The translations under genes were made by a program, and so were the position numbers. A stretch of DNA of 42,199 nt. Origin: Pyrinomonadaceae bacterium (lineage in GTDB: Bacteria; Acidobacteriota; Blastocatellia; Pyrinomonadales; Pyrinomonadaceae). The notes beneath the pieces were generated by a model. It searched no databases, was not told the origin of the DNA, and worked only from the letters and a program-made list of their open reading frames with translations. The stretch spans positions 1 through 42,199 of the forward strand of contig JACDEG010000002.1 in NCBI GenBank assembly GCA_013816505.1, given 5' to 3'. Positions 33,046 to 41,243 of the stretch are shown in pieces; positions within the stretch are counted from its first letter, which is position 1, and each line of letters starts with the position of its first letter.

Positions 33046-34377
33046 TCAAATTCCAGTTACAAGTCTCTCCCGTCTCGAAAATCCCTGATAAGTCAGCGCA
33101 GCGTTAAGTATAAACGTTGGGATGACAGAGAGAATACCGAACCAGAGCACTCCGTCCAGCGTCGAGATATCAAGCAGCAGCAGCAGGAGCACTTGGATGG
33201 TGAGAGTACCCGGTATGTTCAGCCATGAGTGCTTGATCCACGCCTTTGAGGAGTTGAGCGACCACATCGTGGCGACGATGGAACTGGAAGCGGTCATCAG
33301 CATCATCAGAACCAACTCGCTACGCAAGTGTGAGTATTTGCTGCCCAAAATCCAGAGCAATTGATCGGGGAAAAGCGTGGCCAACGCCACCAACATCATA
33401 CCGAACAAACAATAGCCGATGAGAATCTGCCAGTAGCGACGTTGCAATTGGCGCGGCGACTGGCAGCGCGCGAAAGTGGGCAGGACGATGCTGGTCATCA
33501 CCGCGCCGATGACGGAAAAGATAATCCCTAACCTTCCAAGCGCGCCGACCTCGGCAACGTTCCGTGTGCTTCCGAAGATGCTGATGAGCCAAACAATGAG
33601 TTGTCCCTGCACACAATAGAAGACGGCGTTTGGCGCTTGACTCTTGACGATCCCAAGCATTGTCGCGCGGTCTTCCTCACTAACGGGGGCATCAACGTCA
33701 ACGCTGTCCGTCACCCAGCGCTTGAGCAAGAAATATTGAATGAGCAACGCGAATAGCGCGGCGAAGGTGGCGACCGCCGCGTTCAAAAAGATGAAGTACG
33801 CCGCGACGAGCAAAGCCAATCGGGAGACGGCGCCCATTAAGTCCAGTTTCTGCACTCGACCAATCTGTGAGTGGAGACGCGGAACGTTCATCAGGACGCC
33901 GGTTGACAACTGATAGTTCAAACTCAAGAGCACCGCCAGCGTGATGACGCATGTATAAACGCTCGAAGCGCCGTTGCTCGTGAGCATCCAAACCAGAATC
34001 GGTGTCACGACCACGACTGCGACCGCCGCTAGGTAACGTCTCAAACGCAGCGCGGTGTTGATGAGCTGGCCGAAGCGGTGAGGGTTCTTCCACACCCTCC
34101 CACCTATTGAGGACAGGCTGATGCCGATGCCTGCATCAGCCAGAATGTTCATCGTGCTCTGCATGGCAAAGGCAATGGTAAAATAAGCGTACTCAGTCTG
34201 GTTCAGCGTTCGCACCAACAGAATGCTGCTCGCCACGCCAATCGCTTGCACAATCAATTGCGCTGAGATGAATTTACTGAGTGTCTTTCCCCAGTAAAGA
34301 ACGCGTGGAGGGGATGACTCGGCGGGATAGGCCGCGCGTCCGGTATTGAAAACAAAGCGCCTGTCTCTTATTTTCAT
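33046..34377 (-). CDS. Wzx-type polysaccharide flippase
   Basis: The 443-residue protein has about 12 membrane segments and the look of the polysaccharide-synthesis branch of the MOP superfamily: LSKFISAQLIVQAIGVASSI at the start, NQTEYAYFTIAFAMQSTMNI, then VGALGRLGIIFSVIGAVMTS and VLPTFARCQSPRQLQRR. It should flip lipid-linked repeat units across the inner membrane for the Wzy proteins. ATG 34377. It sits between the Wzc/CpsB-like pair and the glycosyltransferases, a standard place. Confidence 0.9.
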   Translation of the reverse strand: MKIRDRRFVFNTGRAAYPAESSPPRVLYWGKTLSKFISAQLIVQAIGVASSILLVRTLNQTEYAYFTIAFAMQSTMNILADAGIGISLSSIGGRVWKNPHRFGQLINTALRLRRYLAAVAVVVVTPILVWMLTSNGASSVYTCVITLAVLLSLNYQLSTGVLMNVPRLHSQIGRVQKLDLMGAVSRLALLVAAYFIFLNAAVATFAALFALLIQYFLLKRWVTDSVDVDAPVSEEDRATMLGIVKSQAPNAVFYCVQGQLIVWLISIFGSTRNVAEVGALGRLGIIFSVIGAVMTSIVLPTFARCQSPRQLQRRYWQILIGYCLFGMMLVALATLFPDQLLWILGSKYSHLRSELVLMMLMTASSSIVATMWSLNSSKAWIKHSWLNIPGTLTIQVLLLLLLDISTLDGVLWFGILSVIPTFILNAALTYQGFSRRERLVTGI

Positions 34378-34409
34378 GCGGGCAGAGTTCAGTAAAAAAC
34401 GTTATAACA

Positions 34410-35198
34410 TTATCGAATGGCACGCTGGATGAGATTACGTGGGGAAAAGAACTGGCGCGCCGGCTCTTTGGTCTGATTGTAAGCAGGCATGCCGCTGATC
34501 ACCATCGCTGGCGTCTCTTCAACGCACATCCGCGCACGATTTTCGCCATGAGCTTTAATCAATACAGCATAAGCCTGGCAAAGAGATTTCCGGGGCAGGT
34601 CTTGGCCATGTGCATTGGAAGCAATGACGACCTTACTAATGTATTTGCGTACGCACTGCGCCGCAAAACGCTGCACCTCGCGTCCGTGTGCGCCGGTCAC
34701 GCTCGCCGCGTCTATCTGCAAGAGGACGTCGCCGGCGACCCATCGTTCCAGGCGGGACGGGTTTTGCCGAAGAGCAGGACTGCATTCGGGTCGCGAAACA
34801 ACGACGGAGAACCCTCGCCGGGCGAGTTCGCTCCACACCATTTCCGCTTCGTGAGGCGTGTGCAGTGACGGCATAGAAACAAGGATATAGCGCCCACCTG
34901 CGAGCGCTAGTTTCGCGCCGTAAGTGTCGGCAAGCTTCGGTAGGTCAGGACTGAACTGCATCAGAAAGCCAAGTTTCAAAGAAAGACTGACGCCCGTCTC
35001 CCGCTCTAGCGCTTCGAGGTTTCGCTGGCAATCAGTGAAAGCAAGGGGCGGCTTCGTGGCCCCGGCCTCCCAGCGCGGCGTGGCGACAATAGTATGCACA
35101 CCCTCCTGATATGCCAAACGGCACATCTCCAGCGACTCGGTGAAATTTTGCGGACCACAATCAGCGTGGCTGATGACATGACAGCGTAAATCAATCAT
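34410..35198 (-). CDS. CpsB/YwqE-family PHP protein, metal site largely lost
   Basis: The 262-residue length and fold markers fit PHP-type tyrosine phosphatases that dephosphorylate BY-kinases: MIDLRCH at the start, ESLEMCRLAYQEGVHTIVAT, and a late VVIASNAHGQD. Most catalytic positions are changed. The usual HxH is R5-C-H7, VDDG is A-D-C14-G, ATPH is ATPR42, the Glu near 108 is Ser, AHPER is SRPEC (Arg136), and ASDAH is ASNAH (Asn195). With so many metal ligands gone it is probably not an active phosphatase. It may bind the neighbouring kinase tail. It follows the Wzc-like gene by 52 bp. Only the family assignment is firm. Confidence 0.82.
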   Translation of the reverse strand: MIDLRCHVISHADCGPQNFTESLEMCRLAYQEGVHTIVATPRWEAGATKPPLAFTDCQRNLEALERETGVSLSLKLGFLMQFSPDLPKLADTYGAKLALAGGRYILVSMPSLHTPHEAEMVWSELARRGFSVVVSRPECSPALRQNPSRLERWVAGDVLLQIDAASVTGAHGREVQRFAAQCVRKYISKVVIASNAHGQDLPRKSLCQAYAVLIKAHGENRARMCVEETPAMVISGMPAYNQTKEPARQFFSPRNLIQRAIR

Positions 35199-35250
35199 GA
35201 GAACAATGACTCCGTCGTAAACAAAGTTTTTGAGGACTCGGGCGAAAGTC

Positions 35251-37701
35251 TCAAGCGCCGGAGGCCATTTGGTCGGTCTCTTCTACCGGGCGGCCGTTAG
35301 ACTCCTGATAGTACTGACGGTAATAGTAGTAATCCTGCGAGCGCGTGCTGACGTTATTAAGGATTACACCAAAGATCTTGGAGCCGACATCGGATAAGAG
35401 TTGCCGCGCGCGGCGGACGGCTTGACGGGAAGTTTTCCCGCTATGCACGACGAGCAGCACACCGTCTACCATCGTTGAGATGACGACTCCGTCAGTGAAG
35501 GACCCGATGGGCGGCGAGTCGAAGACAACATGCGTGAAACTGGATTCGAGAATCGCGATGAGCCTCACCATCTGTTCGGAACTGAGGAGTTCTGCCGGGT
35601 TAGGGGGGATAGTTCCCGAGGGCAGCAGATACAGGCCGCTCGGATCATGCTGAAAGATGATGCAGAGTATCTGCGCCTCATTCATGTCACTTGCAAGAAT
35701 GGTGCTCAAGCCACTTTGATTCTCGATCTCGAAAATGGAGTGGACGCGCGGGCGGCGCATGTCGGCGTCAACGAGCAGCACCTTGGCTCCGGTTTGCGCA
35801 AGACTAAGCGCCGTGTTGACCGCCGTTGTGGTCTTTCCTTCACTCGGCACGCCCGACGTGACCAGCAGCGACTTCGGCGCGCGCCCTGCCGTTGACAGGA
35901 GCACAGAGGTGCGTAAGTGTCTGTAGGCTTCCGCGAGCGGCGCGGGCGCGTCAGGATTCATCATCAGCTCAGGAGCCATGTGCCCGTTACGGCGCTCCGA
36001 AGCGCGTGTTGAAGCAACCAGCCGTCGTTTCGACGAGCCGCTGACAGAAGGAATCACGGCGAGCGCAGGTAAGTGAAGCAATCTCTCCAAATCGTCGGTT
36101 GAACGAACCGAGTCGTTCAGGTACTCGAGGAAGATTGCCAGACCCACGCCGGCTGCAAGAGAAGAGAAGAGGGCGAGCAAAACGCTTCGCAGACGCTGCG
36201 GGCCCGTCGGCACATCGGGCACCAGCGCGTAGTCGAGGACGTAAATGTTGTTGGGCGTTCCCGCCAGAATCACATCGTTCTCTTTTGAGCGCTGGAGCAG
36301 TCCGTCGAGCAGGGTCTTATTCGTCGCAATCTCCTGCTGGATGATGCGGTAATTGATCGCGGCTTCGTTCTGTGCGACCGTCTCGCCGCGTTGCCTGCTG
36401 AAGGAATCTCTGAGCGCTTTCTCGCGGTTAAGCGCCTGGCGGTAGCGCGTTTCGAGATTAGTGGTGATGACTGACATCGCATTACTGCGCATGTCGCTCA
36501 CCTGCTTTTCGAGGACAGCGATTTGCTGCTTGACCTCTTTGACTTCCGGCCACGCCTGAGTGTTCTCGACGAGCAGTTGCGCCAATTTCTCGCGCAGCGC
36601 GGCCAACCTCTTCTCACCATCTTTGATTTCCGTCGCGTCCCTTTGGGCTAAAGCACTGGCCGCGCCGGGAGCGAGCGCAGCGCGGTAGGCGGCCTCGGCA
36701 TCGCCGCGCGCGTTTTCTGCTTCGAGCAATTGACCGTTGAGTCCCGCGAGACGTTCGACAACAGTGTTCTGGCTGGCGTCGAGCGAGATGATCTGGTTGT
36801 TCTTGGCGTAGTTGACAAGCCGCTCTCCGCCGCTGCGAATTTGCGCCTGCAAGTCCGCGACGCGTTTTTGCAGGAAATCTCCGGCGGAGGCGTTGGTCTC
36901 GGTCTTCTTCTCGAGGTTTAAGAGCGCGAAGGCATCGGCCACGGCGTTGACGATCTTCGCGGCTATTTGCGGGTCGGCGTGAGTGAAACTGATGTCAATG
37001 AGTCTCGTGTCTTTCACCCACGAACCTGTCCGCGTCTCCTTGACCGGCTCTATTTTGAGTCCACGCCTGATAGCATCAACTGAGGGGGCGAGGCGCTTCG
37101 CTTCAATCATGTCGTCGCGCGATGTGGCCGGCGCCACCGTTCCCGTCAGTGGCACCTCTTCGGCCGTCGTCTTCTTCTGCTGCGCACCGTTACTATCACT
37201 GCTGCCCATGCCGACCACGCGCAAGAGATTCTGCCAAAGGGAGCGGTTCTGTTCAGTCTGTGGTCTGAGGAATGCTTGGTTATGTTCGAGGTCGAGCGTC
37301 TTCACGACGCGTCGCAAGAGTCCCGGGCTGGTCAAAATTTGCAGTTGTGTGTTGAAGTAGGTCGGATCATTTGTCGGGTTGTTGATCACGACAGAAGAGG
37401 CATTGGCCGTCGCGCCAGCCGCCAGATTGTTCTCCAGATCAACCTGCACTCGCACCTGGGCGGTGTAAATGTCGGGCTGGCGTGCTGCGTTGATGGCTGC
37501 CAGCATCGTCACCGCCACCGTAATAGCGAGGACCAGCCACAGGTGCTTGCGCACCGCACGCCAGTATTCGCGCAGTTGATTCTCATCGCCGCCATCCTCC
37601 ACACCGTAACTGGCATATGACGGCGGCAACGGAGGAGTTTCGATAAGTTTTTCTAAACCTTGCACTGCCGCCAGGGCCCTTTTTTTCCCATCTTCTTGCA
37701 T
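35251..37701 (-). CDS. Wzc-type chain-length regulator and BY-kinase
   Basis: The 817-residue frame (816 from ATG 37701) has membrane segment 1 at about 55-73, a Wzz/GNVR periplasmic region with a long coiled coil (about 265-475), and membrane segment 2 at about 506-527. The cytoplasmic kinase has Walker A VTSGVPSEGKTTT (615-627), Walker A' LLVDADMRRP (643-652) and Walker B VVFDSPP (726-732). The tail carries a Tyr cluster, DYYYYRQYY (791-799), the usual autophosphorylation site. It controls polymer length and export with the Wza-like protein. The locus offers no clearly active cognate phosphatase because the next gene is degenerate. Confidence 0.93.
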   Translation of the reverse strand: MQEDGKKRALAAVQGLEKLIETPPLPPSYASYGVEDGGDENQLREYWRAVRKHLWLVLAITVAVTMLAAINAARQPDIYTAQVRVQVDLENNLAAGATANASSVVINNPTNDPTYFNTQLQILTSPGLLRRVVKTLDLEHNQAFLRPQTEQNRSLWQNLLRVVGMGSSDSNGAQQKKTTAEEVPLTGTVAPATSRDDMIEAKRLAPSVDAIRRGLKIEPVKETRTGSWVKDTRLIDISFTHADPQIAAKIVNAVADAFALLNLEKKTETNASAGDFLQKRVADLQAQIRSGGERLVNYAKNNQIISLDASQNTVVERLAGLNGQLLEAENARGDAEAAYRAALAPGAASALAQRDATEIKDGEKRLAALREKLAQLLVENTQAWPEVKEVKQQIAVLEKQVSDMRSNAMSVITTNLETRYRQALNREKALRDSFSRQRGETVAQNEAAINYRIIQQEIATNKTLLDGLLQRSKENDVILAGTPNNIYVLDYALVPDVPTGPQRLRSVLLALFSSLAAGVGLAIFLEYLNDSVRSTDDLERLLHLPALAVIPSVSGSSKRRLVASTRASERRNGHMAPELMMNPDAPAPLAEAYRHLRTSVLLSTAGRAPKSLLVTSGVPSEGKTTTAVNTALSLAQTGAKVLLVDADMRRPRVHSIFEIENQSGLSTILASDMNEAQILCIIFQHDPSGLYLLPSGTIPPNPAELLSSEQMVRLIAILESSFTHVVFDSPPIGSFTDGVVISTMVDGVLLVVHSGKTSRQAVRRARQLLSDVGSKIFGVILNNVSTRSQDYYYYRQYYQESNGRPVEETDQMASGA

Positions 37702-37794
37702 CACAGCACCTGAAACTTCAACACGGGTTTATGGTTTAACTGTCGTCAGACAATTAACAGGAACTTAAGCTTTAAGGGTAAGAGCAGTCTGTCG

Positions 37795-38886
37795 TCATCG
37801 GATGACTTGCACGGGAAGTTGGCCGATTGTCGGCACCACAGCGCCGGCAAGAGTTCTGAGGAGTCTTTTACTGCCCGATGTCGGAACATCGATTATGTCA
37901 TTCGGCTGGAGGGCGATGTCCGGGGCGTTCCGCTCGTTAATGGCTTTCAGATCCACATAGATTTCTGTCTTCGCATTGTTCCCCGGCGTTTGCCTGATGA
38001 TGCGCACCCGATGACTTTTCGTGTCCGGCATGGTGCCGCCGGACATCGCGACGGCCATCGACACGGTGACCGGCTCTTTCAGCGGGACGGAGCCGGGCCG
38101 CAGGACGTTCCCTACAACGTAGGCCTGTTCGGCTTCGGGGAGGTTAATGACATCCCCCGGCTGGAGGTATGGATTGGACGGTTCTTCTCCCTTCAACGTG
38201 TCCTTCAAGCTGAAGAAGAAGACGGTGTTAGCGATGTCTGGCGCGGCGTACGTTTGAGAGGCGGCATCCGCCGCATTACAGTTGAAGCTGCCGCCGGCGC
38301 GCACGAGTTGAATGCGCCCCCCGGCACGCTCGCTTGCGCCGCCCACCGAGTTCAGCACCTCCTGTAAACGGACGCGCCGCCGCAGTTGAAACTGGCCCGG
38401 TTTGACTACCGCGCCAACCACTGTGACGGGCTGCGAATTGTACTCTTTGACGAAGACATCAACGTAAGGATCATTCTTGTACCTCTTGTATAACTCGCGA
38501 ATCTTCACGGATAGCCCCTTGGCCGTCAGACATGCCGCTTGGACCTCGTCCTCGATCATCGGGATGCGGATCGTCCCGTCGTTTTCGACAAGTACATTAT
38601 CGCGCGACAGCTCAGGGCTGAAACGCACACTGATGGTGCGTATATCGAGCACGTCTCCGGGCCCGATAAGGTAACGTTTCTCCGGCGGGATGGCAGATGC
38701 GTAACCATGGGCAGTAACGGTCGCGGGGGCGGCTGAAATCTCAGGGACAGTAGCGGGCCCTGGACTTCCTCCCGATTGTTGAGCGCTGACGTTTTGCACA
38801 CCTTGAGCGAGCGCGAATAACGCTGTGATAAACGCGTATATCAATTTGTCCGCACGAAACGTCAAAGAATCTTTTCTTTTCATCAT
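37795..38886 (-). CDS. Wza-like polysaccharide export protein (SLBB)
   Basis: The 363-residue product has a signal peptide (about 1-36, ending VSAQQ). The Poly_export domain (about 74-160) includes YLIGPGDVLDIRTISVRFSP and VENDGTIRIPMI. Two SLBB-type repeats follow, one with TVVGAVVKPGQFQLRRRVRL and EVLNSVGGASERAGG, the other with YVVGNVLRPGSVPLKEPVTV. It should form the outer-membrane or periplasmic channel for the polymer. I see no clear lipobox Cys near the cleavage site. ATG 38886, the second ATG one codon later being equivalent. It is the first clear polysaccharide gene of the run and probably lies near the main promoter. Confidence 0.92.
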   Translation of the reverse strand: MMKRKDSLTFRADKLIYAFITALFALAQGVQNVSAQQSGGSPGPATVPEISAAPATVTAHGYASAIPPEKRYLIGPGDVLDIRTISVRFSPELSRDNVLVENDGTIRIPMIEDEVQAACLTAKGLSVKIRELYKRYKNDPYVDVFVKEYNSQPVTVVGAVVKPGQFQLRRRVRLQEVLNSVGGASERAGGRIQLVRAGGSFNCNAADAASQTYAAPDIANTVFFFSLKDTLKGEEPSNPYLQPGDVINLPEAEQAYVVGNVLRPGSVPLKEPVTVSMAVAMSGGTMPDTKSHRVRIIRQTPGNNAKTEIYVDLKAINERNAPDIALQPNDIIDVPTSGSKRLLRTLAGAVVPTIGQLPVQVIR

Positions 38887-38948
38887 TTCACCTCGACCCA
38901 GAGCAACACCCTCATAAACAAAGTTCCGGCGTCACTCGACTGGAATTG

Positions 38949-39299
38949 TTATCTACTTCCCAGTCCCATTCGTCGCGCCATCAGCGCTTCGCGCAGGTGA
39001 TTTGGATGGGCGAGATCAAGCACAGTATTGCTAAGGGTGACCAGCAACTCTTCGTGCTCGCGGTAGAACGCCCCCGTCAGCGGCTGGTCGCCGGTCTTTC
39101 TGACGATTCCCTCCCGCACCCACTGCCAGAATTGCGTTTGCGTCGTCCAGAACTGCTTGCGGTCACGACTGATGACAAGCGCCGTCTTCTTCTTTTTCTT
39201 CTTTGTCTTGGTCAAAATAAACGCCCTCCCACGTCGATTTACGCCGTACTTCACCCCTCGCCTGCTCTCTCCTGTTGGCCGGGCCGACAGAAGAGTCAC
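38949..39299 (-). CDS. Lys-rich hypothetical protein, possibly 5'-truncated
   Basis: The 116-residue frame from GTG 39299 contains a run of Lys (KTKKKKKKTALVI) and a plausible globular C-terminus (FWTTQTQFWQWVREGIV, HEELLVTLSNTVLDLAHPNH). The same frame is open further back to 39353 (reading IAEVASRIRGFPSGYGV) before a stop, so the true gene may have begun upstream and lost its start when the IS630 remnant and neighbouring rearrangement arose. I do not recognise the family. It ends 62 bp before the Wza-like gene, on the same strand. Confidence 0.5.
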   Translation of the reverse strand: MTLLSARPTGESRRGVKYGVNRRGRAFILTKTKKKKKKTALVISRDRKQFWTTQTQFWQWVREGIVRKTGDQPLTGAFYREHEELLVTLSNTVLDLAHPNHLREALMARRMGLGSR

Positions 39300-39450
39300 G
39301 CCATACCCCGAAGGGAAGCCTCTGATGCGAGAGGCAACTTCAGCAATGTTCCCTCAAACCGCTAGTGCAAAAACCATCAGACCTCTTTGGATAGATGGGA
39401 AATGTGCGAAGATTGCAGCGATGAAAGAACCAATCTTCGTGCGCCCCTGA

Positions 39451-40043
39451 TGTGAAAACGAACTTGAAAAGTTGCGTACCGCTCTACGTTCCAGCCAGGC
39501 TTTTACTGTGCGCCGTAGCCAGATTCGGCTCTCCAGTGCTTCTGGGCAGACGCCGCGACGAATCGCCCGGCAACTTGGTTGCGCGGACCAAACGGTGCGC
39601 AACGTGCTGCGCTCGTATGAGAGGGAAGGCCTGGCCTGCCTTGAACAGAAATCTTCGCGCCCGAAAACACCCACCCCGGAACTCGATGCCGGGAAGCGCG
39701 AACAGTTGCGTGCCATCTTGCACCAAAGTCCACGTACCACAGACCGCGCGCACTCGCTCTGGGCACTCAACACGGTCGCCGAAGTCTGCTGTGGGAAGGT
39801 GCTCGCACGTGCCCAGGTCAGTGATGAAACCATTCGCTCGGCACGGCGGCGCCTCGGTGTCAGTTGGCAGCGTGCGCGAGATTGAATCACGAGTCTTGAC
39901 TCGGAGTACGAGCGGAACAAAAAGCTCGCGAACGGCTGATCCGCCCGGCCGAGAAGCAGCCCGATTGGGTGTTGGGTAATCTGGATGAAGTGTGGTGGTC
40001 GGGCCTTACTCAACCCAAACCGCACAGTTGGACAGAGGGTGAT
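39451..40043 (+). pseudogene. IS630-family transposase remnant
   Basis: The frame starts ELEKLRTALRSS without a good start codon and continues with an HTH: TPRRIARQLGCADQTVRNVL, then LARAQVSDETIRSARRRLG and SWQRARD. A TGA at 39883-39885 replaces the next codon. About 40 bases later the frame shifts, after which KQPDWVLGNLDEVWWSGLTQ continues the family sequence to about 40043. The catalytic C-terminal half is absent. A stop, a frameshift and truncation show it is dead. It lies opposite in direction to the regulator fragment it adjoins. Confidence 0.8.
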
Positions 40044-40044
40044 G

Positions 40045-40343
40045 GGTTGCAGCGCGGCGCGGCGCCGGGGGGGAATATCCGTTGGGCAATACACAATGTA
40101 GATGCCACTCCGCCTCTCCGGCGCACGCTCGTCACACGCGACCCTCTGATATTCTATGCTCAGCTTGCTGAGGAGCCCCGCCAGACTACGCCGAACGGTG
40201 CTGTAACTCATGGAATCCGTAAGCTGCATGAGCCGGCGAATGGTGAATCTGCCAATGGAGGTCTGCGCTGCCGCGACCTCGGCACGCATTACTTGGTACA
40301 ACCGATTTTCAGACGGCGTGTGACTGAGGATCAGCAATGCCAT
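40045..40343 (-). pseudogene. N-terminal fragment of an HTH regulator cut by the IS630 remnant
   Basis: From ATG 40343 (GGAGG upstream) about 99 codons look genuine: MALLILSHTPSENRLYQVMR, then the HTH-like FTIRRLMQLTDSMSYSTVRR, SLAGLLSKLSIEYQRV and GIYIVYCPTDI. Beyond PPRRRAA the frame runs into the reverse complement of the transposase remnant, so the open frame that continues to 39354 is not natural protein. The intact gene probably encoded a winged-helix transcription factor. Its place at the head of the polysaccharide locus suggests a former regulator of it; that link is inference. The exact junction is uncertain by several bases. Confidence 0.65.
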
Positions 40344-40710
40344 CGCCCCCGATCCTCCGGTGGGTCAATCAGCTCCCCGGAAGTGGTGCTCACAGCGCAC
40401 ACTACACCTGAATGGTTTTGCCTGGGAGGCATTAGCTATATCTTCAATATCAGATTAATCCGAACGTTGTCCGAAGAATAATGTGAATCGGGGGTTGAAA
40501 ACTAATAGATAGAAAGCAACAGTTGGTTTTCCGAAACCATCAACCATCAAGCTGTCGGTTGCACGAACCGTGCCGGCTTTCTGGAAGTCAGTGTGGTCAA
40601 TCAACCACTTGAAGAAACTCTCCATCGGCTGACACCGCCGACGCACCAGCCGATGGTCGCATTTTACGGTGCTGCTCAATGCTGTGCCGGGCGGCTTCTT
40701 TCACCGAGCG
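40344..40710. other. 367-bp region without a confident gene
   Basis: It holds upstream sequence of the broken regulator and a 74-codon minus-strand frame (40679-40455, containing ESFFKWLIDHTDFQKAG) that starts at GTG and has no recognised motif. I see no RNA gene or strong hairpin. It is probably decayed sequence. Confidence 0.4.
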
Positions 40711-41184
40711 TCAAGACTTTTTGGTGGCTCTTTCGAGCATCGCTTGGCAACCAACCGTGGAATCGCTTTTTTCTCCAACACACTGTTCAAGTGACCGCAC
40801 ACGTAGATGGTCGCCAGTTAGTGATCGGTAAAATGTGGCTTGGTAGTATTGCTCAAGCGTTGATGACAAGTTTCTGAACGAGTCTCGTGTATGTGACAGA
40901 CCAGAATATCGAGTTGAATCAGTTGAATTTTCTGTGTAAGAACATTCTACCAATGCGGCTGCCAGGTCCGTCATTTCAACCCATGATTCACATATATACA
41001 CGTCTGGAAGTGATTTGGCTAGGCCAACATCGCGGAAGCTTCTTAACTTAGCACGCAATGATGCGTCCCCTTTGTAAGCGGCGGTTTTACCATCCGCCAG
41101 ATTTAGCAAGTGTTTTCGATCCGCCTCTGGCAGCAATAACGGAAGGATCAAAGCAATATCCTCTGTCCACTTGCAATGCGGCAC
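40711..41184 (-). CDS. Hypothetical protein, 157 residues
   Basis: The frame begins GTG 41184 and reads DIALILPLLLPEADRKHLLN, LADGKTAAYKGDASLRAKLR, then a Ser/Thr-rich second half. The first 60 residues have a natural amino-acid mix and could form a helical or winged-helix unit. I do not recognise the family. The Shine-Dalgarno is poorly placed (AGGGG abutting GTG). Surrounding sequence is decayed, so it may be an intact small gene or a remnant. Confidence 0.45.
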   Translation of the reverse strand: MPHCKWTEDIALILPLLLPEADRKHLLNLADGKTAAYKGDASLRAKLRSFRDVGLAKSLPDVYICESWVEMTDLAAALVECSYTENSTDSTRYSGLSHTRDSFRNLSSTLEQYYQATFYRSLTGDHLRVRSLEQCVGEKSDSTVGCQAMLERATKKS

Positions 41185-41243
41185 CCCCTATCTAGACATT
41201 CGTGCGAGACGCTACGCGGTGCTGGTTCTCCGGCTCGCCATTC

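Noticed and set aside
39354-40044. Continuation of the 329-codon minus-strand frame beyond the regulator fragment
   Set aside because: This part is the exact reverse complement of the IS630 transposase remnant, and its residues are Arg/Ser-rich with no motif; it is an antisense shadow.
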